Of a stretch of 64,000 nucleotides of DNA, positions 41,668-54,400 are shown in pieces (position 1 is the stretch's first letter; every line of letters starts with the position of its first letter). Source of the DNA: Stromatinia cepivora (Eukaryota; Ascomycota; Leotiomycetes; Helotiales; Sclerotiniaceae); assembly GCA_014898415.1 (NCBI GenBank), contig RCTD01000003.1:496001-560000 (forward strand), read 5' to 3'. The translations under genes were made by a program, and so were the position numbers. The notes under the pieces are model-generated. The model was given only the letters and a program-made list of their open reading frames with translations, was not told where the DNA came from and ran no database searches.

Positions 41668-42054
41668 TTATAGGTTGGCTTTTTTTAATCGAATCTTCAA
41701 GATGATATTGATATAAAAACCAGAGATGAATATTATATTATTTAAGATCAGATCATTATTAGGGTAATCTTCTTTTTTGATGATCCCTTTAATAATACAA
41801 ACCCTATATCCTAGGATTTGGAAACTGGAAGTATCTATTTTTATAAAATCATTGGGATCGAATGATCGATATCGATAATTATTCAACAGAGATATATCAT
41901 TTACGATATATATAGTATTACAATTATCGAGTAAGATACTATTGAACAGATAATGTATTCTCATTATTGTAGAATATATTCTTGATTGATTGTATCGAGT
42001 ATTCAAGATAACAATGTTGATTGAAGATTCTGAAAGATCAATGGAACTTTTCAT
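41668..42054 (-). pseudogene. Copia Gag-Pol protease region remnant
   Basis: A 128-residue minus-strand frame with the copia protease pattern: SILLDNCNTIYIVNDISLLNNY aligns by eye with the family pattern W-[LI]-L-D-S-G-A...H-[IV]-x-N-x-x-x-[LF]-[FL], followed by LILNNIIFISGF, the 'L-x-V-x-[YF]-x-P' segment. The active-site D-S-G is read D-N-C, so it would be inactive. Confidence 0.6.
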
Positions 42055-43480
42055 TCATTTCTTTTTGATTTAATTAGGATGAAATTGTTTCTATAAATAC
42101 GATTTTGTTTGATCCTTAATTGCTTGTAGTTCGTTTTCGCTGAATACTTTTTTGAATAATGAATTGATCCTTTCAATGAATATTAACTTTATGGCTTTGC
42201 AATTATAAACAATATAATTATAACCAATTCTATTATTTCATTTAGATTTAATTCTATAAGGATATTTCCAGATCTTTTTGATCCCCTAATTGCTTTCAAA
42301 ATTGATACTCTTCTTATTCTTTTTAGATTTTTTATTATCTTGAAAAAAGATAAATATAGAATATATTCTTCTTTTAGTTTTTGGGGAAATAGAATTCTGA
42401 AAGATTAATTCTTCAAAAATGTTTCTGAATTGTTTGAATAAAAGATTAAATAATCCGAATTGATTATTTATCTTGATTTATATAATTATAATATTTGTCT
42501 AAATTGGAAACATTCTAATATCAATAATTTATAGAAAAGTATTAATAACAATTTTATCCTATATTTCAATAATCTTGTATACAAGAGTTTTGGTATAAAT
42601 TATAATCCAATCCCTGTATCATTTGATAGAATCGGTTTTATTAAACAAGATTTGCATTAGAACAGATTGATATTCTTATAATATTGTAAGTTTGATAGTA
42701 ATTATTATAAATACAAGCTTCTTTTTGAATGCATTAATGATTATTTTAAATAAAAGAATTATAATATCTTAATTAAAAATAAATAATTTTATAAGGTATA
42801 CTTAATCAATTAATGATTCGATTTACTTATAAATATTCTGGAAAGCTTTATGATTCTATATATATTTTTATTATCGATATCGATATTCCAATTGGAGAAA
42901 GACAAGTTCAAAAGAGATTTTTTAAAAAATAATTGGGAATAAAATAATAGATTTATTAGAAGTAAATCCTGATATATTATTATTAGAATCTTTCATTTTC
43001 GTATTTCCATTAATATCTTTTCTAGATTGGATTGTTATAAGATATTCCAAAAATTCTTTTTGATATTGAATTTGTTTCTTTTGATTATATTTAATTTGAA
43101 GATTAATAATGAAAAATAAAACAAATGGTTTGATTGAAAACTAATCGATTTGAGTATGAATAGGTTTATTTATTAGATTGGAATTTGAAATGAATATTAT
43201 TAATATAGAAACAAACAGATCATTCTCTGGATTAATTGAATCCTAGATTCTTTGAACTTGATATTTATTTTTTAAATATAAATATTATTCTGGTTATTAA
43301 GTATAGATTATAAAAAAAAGATCATTTTGATCTTTTGTTATATTGAATAAAGGTAATTGAATTAATATAAATATTAAATTATAAATAAAATAAGAATAAT
43401 ATTTTAAGAATAATCCTTTAAGTATTTAATAATCATTGAATAAAAAGTTGTATAGATTTAAGGGTTACCGAGTTTATAAC

Positions 43481-43789
43481 TATCATAAGATAATATAATT
43501 ACAAAGTACTTTCAGAGATCGAGGAATAAATAGTATATATAATTAATAAAATAAAAGAATTGAATAATTTGCCCTTAATTATATGAATTAAGAGCTGTAT
43601 ATATAGAACAAATGAATGATTATTTAACCGATATACATCTTAATTAAACTAGATCTTTGTTTATTAGGATATTAGGATCACCTTATCAATTAATAGATTG
43701 GTAAGGGCTAGTAGATCCTTCATTCCGATTGGAAAGTATACGCTTTGATCCTTCATAAGATACAGGGGATCACAGGGCTTTCCGTGACA
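43481..43789 (-). repeat. Copia 5' LTR
   Basis: 309-bp partner LTR from tatcataagataatataat to ctttccgtgaca. Directly inside it (minus strand) is gttataaactcgg, probably a RIP-altered primer site complementary to the anticodon loop of initiator tRNA-Met (half-tRNA priming, as in Drosophila copia). Confidence 0.88.
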
Positions 43790-44197
43790 ATAAGGGAATC
43801 GATGATTATAATATTATAGAAACGGAATGGAGATAAGCTTTTTCTTCAAGATATTAAATGTATTTTGGTATACTTTATCGAATACAAACTTAATATTTGT
43901 TTTAATGAATTCATTAAAAGGTTTCATTATTATACTATAATCCTTAATAAATCATCGATAAAAATTACAAAAACCGAAAAATGATTAAATCTCTTTCATT
44001 ATTATCAAAAAGATTCAATTCTTAATTACTTCAATCTTTTCAGGATCCATCTTTATTTCTTTAGTAAAAATAATAAAACCTAAATATTTAATATATATAA
44101 TATTGAATTTGTATTTCTTGAAATTCGCTTATAAATTAATAATTTCTAATCATTCGAGAATTAGTTTAATATAAATCTAATACTCTTCTTTATTTTC

Positions 44198-44641
44198 GGA
44201 ATAGATTAGAATATTATTGAGATATACTATACAAAAAACATTTAAATAATCGAATAGAATATTATTTATATAATATTAATAGATTACAGAATTATTTGTT
44301 AATCCGAATAATACAATCTTGCATTTATATAATCTATATCGGGTTCGAAAAGTAATATACTTTTTCAAAATAGGATCTATTTTTATATAATGAAAAGCTT
44401 AACAAATATCGAGTTTGATAAAGACCTTAGTATCGGAAAGCTGAAAAAGCATTTCATCAATCAAAAGAAGAGAATATTGATTTTTATATATTAAGGAATT
44501 CAATAATCTAAAGTTTATACAGAATCTTAAACTATTATTAGATTTCTTGATGAATAGGATGAATGTAATATAAAGGATTTGATTGGATTTAATAAAACCT
44601 TTACTAAAATTATTCATAATATATTCTTTAATGATTTCCAA
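44198..44641 (-). pseudogene. Gypsy reverse transcriptase remnant (copy A)
   Basis: The minus-strand frame 44,641-44,399 reads NNFSKGFIKSNQILY...LFIKKSNNSLRFCINFRLL, the same RT start as copy B. Further on YLNNILIYS is read at 44,198-44,224, again with the catalytic Asp-Asp changed to Asn-Asn (44,213-44,218). Non-functional. Confidence 0.85.
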
Positions 44642-44785
44642 TTGTTCTAAAGATATCTTATAAAGTAGATTATAATATAAAATTTATTCTTCTTTATTTT
44701 CCAATATGATTTTATAATTATAAAATCAATTAGAAGGCAAAATGTTTGATTCATATTTGGAAAAGACTCGATAATATTATCGATA

Positions 44786-46637
44786 ACATGGTTTATCACC
44801 GGGTCGCCAATATCACCGGGTCGCCACTTTTTATACTATTCAACCACTTTAAATCTATATTATTCAACAACAATTGAATCAATTGATTAAAACTATTAAG
44901 AATCTAACAATCTAGGATCTATTATATTGTTTTAACAAATTCTTATATTATATCCTGTCTTTCTGTATTTACTATAATATCAATTAGAAAATGTTTCCCT
45001 ATTAAAATTCCCTTTTTTTTTGATATTTGTTATATTAAATCTAAATATCAACCTTTTACTAAAATAATATATCAAAAGCCTTTTATTCAATAAATATTCC
45101 TTCTTAATATAATTAAATTTTTTTTGTATATCGATATTTACTTAATATTTCATTTGCCTTCCGAAATATACAAATCTTTATAATCAAAAATATATTTTCA
45201 TAAATTAATCTCTTTATATCTTTAATTAGAATTAATACAATTTAGAATATAAATATAAGAGAACTTAATTGATAACAAATTATTCGAAATTTTATTAAAG
45301 TTGATTAAAAAAGAACTTCAATTGAGTTACAAAGGATTTGAAAGATCTATTGATCTAGATCGAAAGAAAAAAGAGTAGATATGCGAATTCGAATATCTAA
45401 TTTCGAAAATACAGCTTCAGAATTAAATAAAATTAAACCTATTCCTCGAAACCCTGATTTTATATTCTAAAAGGTGATTGATTTTTCATATACAACTTTA
45501 AAAACTATAAAAAATTCAACCTTCGAAATATACTTAATATATACCTTAATAAATGCATTAATTTGATCACCATATAAACATTTCAGATTACCAAAACAAT
45601 CAATATCAAATAACTAAATTAAATAACTTGAATACAATAATAAACATAAATATATAATATTATTCTCTTTATAATATATTTGAAAAACTATTGATTCATA
45701 ACTTTCATACTCATCTAACACCAATATTCGATATTTGCTCTTTCTTCGATTTGTAATATACTTATCAAAGTATTTCAACCATTCTAAACCTATCTCATTG
45801 TTTGTCCATTCATTAAATATAGATTTAATAGCCCATTCCACAAAAAGATTCATTTCGATATACCAATTGAAAAGATAAACCTATCCCTGAATTACTAAAA
45901 ATGAAGGAATAATTTCACCCTCCCCATTTCTGTATATTATTACTATAATCCATTCTCGATTATCTAACTATACTAATTTACTTTTGCTACATTTCTCGGC
46001 ATTAATAACAACTATTACTGCATATATAATCCCCATTATAAAACCTGTTTTATCGAAATTGTAAAAATCGCTATCCAAAATACCATATTTCGTTTATATA
46101 TTCATAACCAATCGAAACTATTCTTCAATGAACTTAGAATCTTTACAAAGAACTCTTTGAAAATTATAAATATAACTAAAATACATCTTTAATTCGATTC
46201 GACACTTTACAAATCGATACACCCAAAACTTCTCAATATATTTCGCACCCCTCGATTCAAGAATATAATTCACTATATCTTCCATATTCTTCAATTTAGA
46301 TAGAAATCCTCTTGAATCTATATCAAATATATATTGAACAATCATCTCTTCTTCTAATTCTATAATCTTATAACTATTCATTCGAATCTCTATTTGATTG
46401 TTTCGACTATTGATTCTATTATATAATGTAAATCGAAATACTATATAGATTTTTGCAACTTTAATAATTAATAGATCTTTAGATTTACAAATAACTTCAA
46501 TAACTAAAATAATTCGGGCTTCTTTTGATAATATTTCCATAATAATTCGTTGAAATATCACATATTGAAATTGAAATAATTGAATAATATAAAAAATGAC
46601 GACCCAATGATATTGACGACCCGGTGATAAACCACGT
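44786..46637 (-). mobile_element. Fot1/pogo DNA transposon inserted in gypsy copy A
   Basis: 1,852 bp with a TA target duplication (44,784-44,785 and 46,638-46,639). The joined flank (atcgata + ttcaaatgg) matches the continuous attgatattcaaatag at 31,180 in copy B. The 41-bp terminal inverted repeats (44,786-44,826 and 46,597-46,637) each contain two tandem copies of a tatcaccgggtcg(c/t)ca unit. Length and TA site fit the Fot1 family of fungal pogo elements. It encodes a broken transposase on the minus strand. Confidence 0.93.
45614..46561 (-). pseudogene. Fot1/pogo transposase remnant
   Basis: Minus-strand frames. The N-terminal part, 46,561-46,118, has a helix-turn-helix-like start (KVAIYIVFRFTLYNRINSR-like pattern), then LEEEMIVQYIFDIDSRGF and KFWVYRFVKCRIELK, the CENPB-type DNA-binding half of Fot1 transposases. 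The C-terminal part, 45,853-45,614, has WTNNEIGLEWLKYFDKYI and YRILVLDEYESY, the LxLDGHxSH catalytic strand with H changed, then IIYLCLLLYSSYL (family C-x-P-P-H-S-S-H). Stops separate the frames; inactive. Confidence 0.85.
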
Positions 46638-46756
46638 TATTCAAATGGTATTTTAGGTTCTGAATCGATTTCGGTTAATACTTAATCGAATTTCTTTCGA
46701 ACTTTTGTATTCTTGAATTCGATCAAGATAATTAATATTCTTTTTTCTATATATTA

Positions 46757-46948
46757 TGTTACGAACCTCAACTACAAAACTAGGGCTAGCCGAAAGCGGG
46801 CCGAATTGTACACTAGTTTGAAGAGTTTTCACCTATATAAAGGGGAATTCTTCAATACTATTAAAAAGAAAGTAATGAAAAGTTTTGATTCTAAACCCGA
46901 ACCTATTGTTATTCGAATATTAATCAATTCTTTACTATGATTTTCACA
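46757..46948 (+). repeat. Non-autonomous element 5' LTR
   Basis: 192 bp, with an internal promoter-like cctatataaaggggaa about 80 bases in. Confidence 0.88.
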
Positions 46949-47094
46949 ATTCTTTTCATTCACCCTTAAGAGCAACTCATCGATTAATTTTGGGAATAAC
47001 CTCATTTTTTTCGATTCATAAAAGCCTTCGAACCTTCGAAAACCCTTCGGAATATTATCGAAAAACCTTCGAAAACTCTTCGAAATTCATCTTC

Positions 47095-47275
47095 CAAATT
47101 TACCTTCAAAATACATACGAATTTGACCTCAAAACGAATCTTCGAAAACCCTTCGAAATTTACCTTCAAAATACATACGAATTTGACTTCAAAACGAACC
47201 TTCGAAAACCTTTCGAAATTTACCTTCAAAACATATACGAATTGACCTCGAAACGAATCTTCGAAAATCTTTCGG
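47095..47275. repeat. 60-bp tandem repeat, three copies, inside the non-autonomous LTR element
   Basis: The landmark accttcaaaatacatacgaa recurs at about 47,102, 47,162 and 47,222 (period 60; the third copy is slightly diverged). The unit holds several ttcgaa motifs. Confidence 0.85.
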
Positions 47276-48159
47276 AATATTATCGAAAAACCTACCAAAA
47301 TACTACAAAAAACTTTCGAATCAAGAAAATCAAGAAAAACAAGAAGAAGAAATTGAAAAGATTTATTCGAAAAATATGAATATGATATACAAACCGAACC
47401 CTACCCTATTTTACGAAATTTTAAAGCGAATCCTTAAATCATATAAATCATTTAAACAAAAGGACGAAAAAACAAAAGTATATAAAAAACCTTCGGAACC
47501 CTATTAGAAAATTGAAGAATTTGAATATAAAAGTTATTGAAAAAGTTGAAGATATTGAAATTGAAATGATAATAATGAAACCTTTGATATTATCTTTGAG
47601 GAATACAATGAACGGATTTATATATGATAATGATGAAGTCTTTAATGCTACCCTTAAGGAGTACAATGAACGGATTTATATATGATAATAATGATGATGA
47701 AATCTTTGATATTATTTTTGAAGAGTATAATAAGCGAATTCATATACAATATTAACTGCATTTCTGTTTCAAATAAAACCCTAATGGAATACTTGAAGTT
47801 TCTTCCTTTTAACAGAATGCCAGATCTCTTCTAAAAAAAGAGGTAAAACTAATCCTTATATAATTCTAAAAGATTACTAATAAAAACTGATTGCAAACAA
47901 TCGGATCTATATCGGAAAATTAGTATATTAATTGAAGACGAAATAATATTTATTGGAGTCATCATTTTTTTGATGCAAATTTAATAGTATTAAGGGATAT
48001 AATATATTTATGTTTCAGGTTTCAAAAGAAAAAGCAAGTTGAAAACCCCCCCCCCTTTTATTATTTATTGAACCTACAGGATCATTGAAATCGATAAGGA
48101 TATTGATCCAAAAGGGGAAACATCAATATCCTTTACTTATTATATTAGAAAGTATACCG

Positions 48160-48365
48160 AATCTAAATCGAAAGTATACCAAACCCAAACCAAAAGTATA
48201 CCGAACCCAAATCGAAAGTATACTGAATCCGAATCGAAAGTATACCAAATCGAAAGTATATCGAATCGAAAGTATGCCTATCGAAATCATATCGAAATTG
48301 TATCGAAATCGTATCGAAATCGTATCGAAATCGTACCGAAATCGAATTGAAAGTGGATCGAAAAT
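48160..48365. repeat. 22-bp and 11-bp tandem repeats inside the non-autonomous LTR element
   Basis: Repeated aatcgaaagtatacc(gaacccaa) units up to 48,270, then at least five 11-base units of the type gtatcgaaatc. Confidence 0.8.
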
Positions 48366-48524
48366 GAATATATATATAGAGGTTTTTAAATGATATTGAA
48401 GAGTTTTCAAAGAAATAAGAATGCTGAACTTCATAAAATGAAGATATAGGCATTATAATTTCATTATTGAAGGAATTATTATGAATTTAGTTGTTATATA
48501 AAGTTCTCCATTAGACTACGATGA

Positions 48525-48745
48525 TTCTATGAAAAAGCATACAATACAATACAATGGTTTTACGAAAAAGCATACAATACAATACAATGGTTTTACGAAA
48601 AGACATACACCACAATATCGATGGATCTACGATGGTTTTACGAAAAGGCATACAACACAATATCGATGGTTCTACGAAAGGGCATACAATACAATATCGA
48701 TGGATCTACGATGGTTTCACGAAAAGGCATACAATACAACATCGA
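48525..48745. repeat. About 33-bp tandem repeats inside the non-autonomous LTR element
   Basis: Around six imperfect units built on acgaaaaggcatacaataca followed by atcgatgg/tacaatgg spacer, just ahead of the right LTR. Confidence 0.8.
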
Positions 48746-48837
48746 ATGATATTGGTTTCGATTGGATATTTCAATTTAAATGGTTTCACTTCAACATTAA
48801 AAACTTTCGAGGACGAAAGCTTCGGAAAAGAAGGCTC

Positions 48838-49029
48838 TGTTACGAACCTCAACTACGAAACTAGGGCTAACCGAAAGCGGGCCGAATTATACGCTAGTTT
48901 GAAGAGTTTTCACCTATATAAAGGGGAATTCTTCAATACCATTAGAAAGAAAGTAATGAAAAGTTTTGATTCTAAACCCGAACCTATTGTTATTCGAATA
49001 TTAACCGATTCTTTGCTGTGATTCTCACA
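48838..49029 (+). repeat. Non-autonomous element 3' LTR
   Basis: 192-bp partner, same length without gaps relative to the left LTR. Confidence 0.88.
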
Positions 49030-49417
49030 TATTGTTTATTCCATTAAGAATTTATTATATTATCGAATTCTTTTAAAGTAATAATAAAGAGTTTAATTTA
49101 TTTATCTCTTTTATATTTTAATTAGAATTTATTAGATTTGAATATATATAGATTAAGGACTTCGGGCGATATACAAGGAAAACATTCGTAGATCTGCAAT
49201 AATGATATAATTGATTGGAAAGAAGATAGATTGAATTTGAAGAGAATCGGGGCTTTTTCCTTTTCAATAAAAATCTATATTGTATTCATATTTGAAGGTT
49301 CTTGTTGTATATTACCAATTGCGATTAATCTGTTCAATTGTAAATCTTTTCGATTCTAATATTCTTTGAATTAATCATTTTATCGATTAGTATTTTGTTA
49401 AATTAATCGATTGATTT

Positions 49418-49699
49418 TGTTACGAATCGTGAACCATAGGAGGCTAACCATATGATACCTCTTATCTCCTATATCAATTTATAAGCTGATCATCTGTGTG
49501 TATGCGTTACGAATCATATGATTTAGTATAGTAAAATGGTAACCCTAATAATGTTTATATACAACCCTGCAGTCTACAAATGGATATTTGTATATATATA
49601 TTTAATCGTTCTTTACAAACCATAATTTTTCAATTGTAGATTCTAAAGAATATAATTGATCCTGTTTATTCAGTTCTATTATGGTTTTTATACATTATA
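49418..49699 (+). repeat. Gypsy copy C 5' LTR
   Basis: 282 bp from tgttacgaatcgtgaacc to tatacattata. The last bases equal tgtgcgtcaca of the partner after five G-to-A or C-to-T changes. Confidence 0.9.
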
Positions 49700-51481
49700 T
49701 TATCTATAACTCATTTATAAGTGTTCAATTATCTGATGGTTTTCCAAATAATATTTCACTTTAATAATATCTTTTTAGATGAACTTTTATAAATGTTATA
49801 TTTAGAGGAAGAAGATCTATTCCGATTTAATTGACAAAAATAAACCTTTTTAAAAGTATATTATTACTTTCATAATATAACGAATTTTTTCTTTTATATA
49901 CTTCGAATTTTCGAAAGTATATTTTGAAGAACTCTTTTTTTCTCCTTAATTATTTCAATAATCCTTCGAAGAAAATATAAATACAGGATTGGATAATATT
50001 ATTATTGGAAGAAAGAAGATTGATAAAAAGAAGATTTTAATATATAAAATCGATATTCCCAATGATTCAATTATTCCTTTCGAATTATTATTACAATTAT
50101 AAAATCTTTATATAATAATTATAAATTTGAAAAAGGAGAATCGATAATTGAAAGCTATAATGACATTGAGTTTTGTAATAATATAATTTCCTTTTGAATT
50201 CTAAATAATATTTATATAGATATTTAGGTCAACAATAGTATCTAGGATTTCTTTTATTCCTTTAATCGAAATTCAAGGACCTTTATTTAAGCAAATCTGA
50301 AGATCCCGAAGTTAAAAGAAGAAAACTTCGATTAAACAATCTGATCATTTGGGATTCTCCAAAGATTCTCCTTCCTTTTTAGGAAATAACAATCCATTTA
50401 ATAATTAGGGGTCTTTTTATTCAAAAAACTAATCTAATCAATCAAAATTATATTCCTATATTAATTATAATTTATAGTAAAATATATATATATCAAAATC
50501 TATAAATTTTATTATTAAATTTAATAATAGTATTAAATCTAAAACTAGTTTATGATAATTATTGATTATAGAACGATTTGAATTGTATATTATATTATTT
50601 AAAAATGAAATGTAATATTATATATATATAATCAATTAAATTGAATCGAAAGTATAAATATATTGTTATACTTTTTATATACAAATACTCCGATTCATAA
50701 TATTCGAATTAGTCGAATAGTTTGTAGTGATCTATTGGAATCCGGTCGAAATCGATGATATTTGTTTTTAATACGAAATGTGGATTATGTTTAATATAAT
50801 TCGATATAGCAACTTTCTAGAATGATATAAGAAGTTTAGGTTATTTGTTATTCAAATAGAGATTATTGATAATAAAATCCTATTCAGGGATTTTGAACAA
50901 AAGATTTCTGATTTTCTTTTGTAAATAATAGTAATACCTATTAAGGATTGCAAGATTATAGAAGAATTCATGAATATATTTATTAGAATAAATCAAAATA
51001 AAATTTCATTATAAGAATGAAACAGATATTGTATTGATCGAAAAGTTTTTATAGTTATTTATAAATCAACAGTTACTATGAATTTTTTGCAACTTTTTCG
51101 AAGCTTTAATAATTCCAATTTTGGAATCTTTATATTTCCGAAACCATTTCTATTCCGAAATACCCTTTTCGGATATATTGATTCTGCTATATCCAATAAT
51201 TATTCGAATTTCAAATGTTTATCGCTTTTTTTCTTTTCTAGAGTAGTATGTATATCGATGCTTTATATTGATAATCTCAATAAAATCGAGACGGTATAAG
51301 AAGAAGTAGAAGAATTCAAAGAATATCGGGATACTGAAAAAGATTTTAGTTTAGAAGTTATAATTGAAGTTATATAGAATATCTATTTAGAAGAAGAAAA
51401 GTATTTAAAACCAAATATTTAGATTTCATTTCTATTCTAAGTGTTATATGGGATATAAGATTTCTTGATCTAATTAAGTTT

Positions 51482-54400
51482 ATGGGAGGAGAAGTATTCA
51501 TTTTTTTTTGCAATTTTTCGAAAAATGGTTATATTTATCGATCAAGAGTATTTATTGATTTTGGAGCAAATGGATTTGTTTTTATTAATATTATACTCCT
51601 TATTTGTTTATTTTCTATGTTTAAATTTAGAATTATGTTGTTTGAAGTTTCAATTGAAGTTAAAGGGTATAATAATATATAAGGCTATGTTATTATCTAT
51701 TTCATATTCCTTAATTTAATGGTCGATAATTATAAATAATCTTTTGTCCTTTTTCTTATTATTGAATTAAAGAGTTATAATGTTATTTTAGATAGATTTT
51801 GATTATCAGAGATCCAAACGAAGCTCAATTGTTTCAATTGATATTTCAAATAGTTTAAAGAGAGATTCTGTATCATTTTCTATTCGAATAATCTCCTTGT
51901 TATCTAATTATCCCTTTGCAAATGGAAGATCGATCAATTAATCCAATAAGATATTGATCGATAAAATAACCAATTTAAAGAATATTGAAATCGAAAGGAT
52001 TTATAATTAAGCAAATCAATTATAGTTGATGATATATAATAAGAACCTTCAAATATGAATATAATACAGATTTTTATTGAAAAGGAAGAAATCCTGATTC
52101 CTTTCAAATTCAATCTATCTTTTTTCGAATCAATTATACTATTATTATAGATCTATAAATGCCTTTTCTATATATCGCCCGAAATCCTCAATCTATACAC
52201 ACTCAAATCCGATAAGTTCCAATTAAAATGTAAAAGAGATAAACAAATTGAATTTTTTATTATTATTTTAAAAGAACTCGATGATATAATAAATTTCCAA
52301 TAGAACGAACAATATGTGGAAGAGAGAATACTAATTACCCTGATCGAATTCAAGAATACAAAAGTTCGAAAGAAACTCGATCGAGTATTGGCCAAAATCG
52401 ATTCAGAATCTGAAATACTATTTGAATATCGATAATATCATTGAGCTTTTTCCAAGTATAAATCAAATATTTTGCCTCCTAACCGATTTTATAATTATAA
52501 AATCATATTGGAAGGTGAAGGAGAATAAGCTTTGTACTATAATTTGCTTTATAAGATGTTCTTAGAACAATTGAAAGTTGTTAAAAAATATATTATAGAT
52601 AATCTTAATAAAGGTTTTATTGAATTCAATCAAGCCTTTTATATTGCACCCGTTCTATTCGTTAAGAAACCCAATAGTAATTTGAAGTTTTATATAGATT
52701 TCAGATTATTAAATTCCTTGATATATAAGGATCAATATCCTTTCCTTTTGATTAACGAAATGTTTTTTTGGTTTTTTGATATTAAGGTCTTTATCAAACT
52801 CGATATTCATTAAGCTTTTTATTGTATAAAAATGGATTCTGTTTTGGAAGAGTATATTACCTTTCGAATTCAATATAGATTATATAAATGTAAGGTTGTA
52901 TTATTCGAATTAATGAATAATTCTATAATCTATTAGTATTATATAAATAATATTCTATTCGATTATTTAGATATCTTTTATATAATATATTTTGATAATA
53001 TTCTAATCTATTTCGAGAATGAAGAAAAGCATCAAATTCATATCAAACTAATTCTCGAACGATTAGAAGTCGCTGGTTTACAAGCGGATTTCAAGAAATA
53101 CGAATTCAATATTATACATATCAAATATTTGGGTTTTATCATTTTTATTAAAGGAGTAGAGATAAACCCTGAAAAGATTGAAATAATTAAAAACTAGATT
53201 TTCCCGATAATAATAAAAGGGATCTAATTATTCCTTAGTTTTTATAACTTTTATTGATGATTCATTAAGGATTATAATATAATAATGAAACCTTTCAACA
53301 AATTCATTAAAACAAATATTAAATTCATATTCGATAAAGTATACTAAAATGTATTCAATATCTTAAAGAAAAAGTTTATCTCCGCTCCGCTTTTACAATA
53401 TTATAATCATCGATTCCCTTGTATACTTAAAACAAACATATCCGATGGAATAATTGCTAATATATTATTACAACAATATAACGAAGATTAATTTCCTATA
53501 GTTTATTTCTTCAAAACTATAGTTATTGTTAAATTGAATTATAAAATTTATAACAAGGAAATATTGTCAATCATTCGATTTCTTAATTATTGGAAAACAG
53601 AATTTGTTGGTTTATTATATAAAATCAAGATTTATACTAATCATAAGATCCTCGAATATTTTATAACTATTAAGATTTTTAATATCTGATAAACTTGTTG
53701 AACAGAAGTTCTAATTGATTATAATTTCATTATTATATATCGTTTTGGAAAAGATAATTTTTTTACCGATACTTTAATCTATTGGATTGACAAATTGAAT
53801 CTTTAGAATTATATCAAGAAAAAGAATCGCTTTCAATAGTTTATTAAAAATAATCAAATTGATACCGAAATCATAAAAAAAGCCTTACAAAAGCATCATT
53901 TAAATGAAACAATAATTACTAATATCGATTTGAATGAAATCGTTCTTCGATTCAATCTAATTAACTATATCATTGAAGCAAATAAAACTATAGATAACTT
54001 ATTAATATTCAAAATACAAACTACCCAAGATTATAAATATATATTACTCCAAAATAATCTTTTGTTTTACAATAATCACTTGATAATATCTGATATCGAT
54101 AATCTTCGAATTTATCTAATTCGTAAAACTTATAATTCTGTTTTTATTGTTTATTTTAGTACAAACAAAACCTATCTTTTATTATCTCAATAATACTATT
54201 GATTCAGAATATATAATATTATAATCAAATATATATATAATTATTATATCTACAAATACAATTCCGTTTTATACAATTGTACCCCTAATTTATTATATTT
54301 ATTTTTGATTTTTAATTGAATATAGCAATATATTATTATAAATTATTGCAGTTTTAATAAAGATAAATATAAATATAATAATGTTTTAATTATTATTGAT

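Larger units (their letters stand above)
35502..43789 (-). mobile_element. Ty1/copia LTR retrotransposon inserted in gypsy copy A
   Basis: 8,288 bp with the perfect 5-bp duplication ataag (35,497-35,501 and 43,790-43,794). Joining the flanks restores atataag + ggaatcgatg, matching the uninterrupted gypsy sequence at about 30,200 in copy B. Termini are tatcacgg (from tgtcacgg) and ccgtgaca, and the LTRs are 309 bp. On the minus strand the 3' LTR is preceded by the polypurine tract gatttggggggta (just right of 35,810). Protease is at about 41,700-42,050 and the RT motif FVDDL at 38,176-38,190, in the copia order. Heavily mutated. Confidence 0.92.
46757..49029 (+). mobile_element. 2.3-kb non-autonomous LTR element (TRIM/LARD-like) with satellite-like interior
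   Basis: Two 192-bp LTRs starting tgttacgaacctcaac and ending ctcaca/ttcaca enclose a 1,889-bp interior. The flanking 5 bp are tatta (46,752-46,756) and tattg (49,030-49,034), one transition apart; the joined flank matches copy B near 31,310. The interior has no gag or pol; it is made largely of tandem repeats (60-bp, 22-bp, 11-bp and 33-bp units). A purine-rich tract (gaggacgaaagcttcggaaa) precedes the right LTR. It is much less AT-mutated than its surroundings, and the LTR pair differs at 11 of 192 sites by eye, all transitions. Orientation is taken from the polypurine tract. Confidence 0.85.

Noticed and set aside
46990..47379. 129-residue repetitive frame (LRKPFEIYLQNTYEF-like repeats)
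   Set aside because: It is the 60-bp tandem repeat of the non-autonomous LTR element; period divisible by three keeps it open.
48529..49021. Repetitive frames of 111 and 155 residues
   Set aside because: Overlapping frames both open through the 33-bp repeat array and into the LTR; no protein signature.
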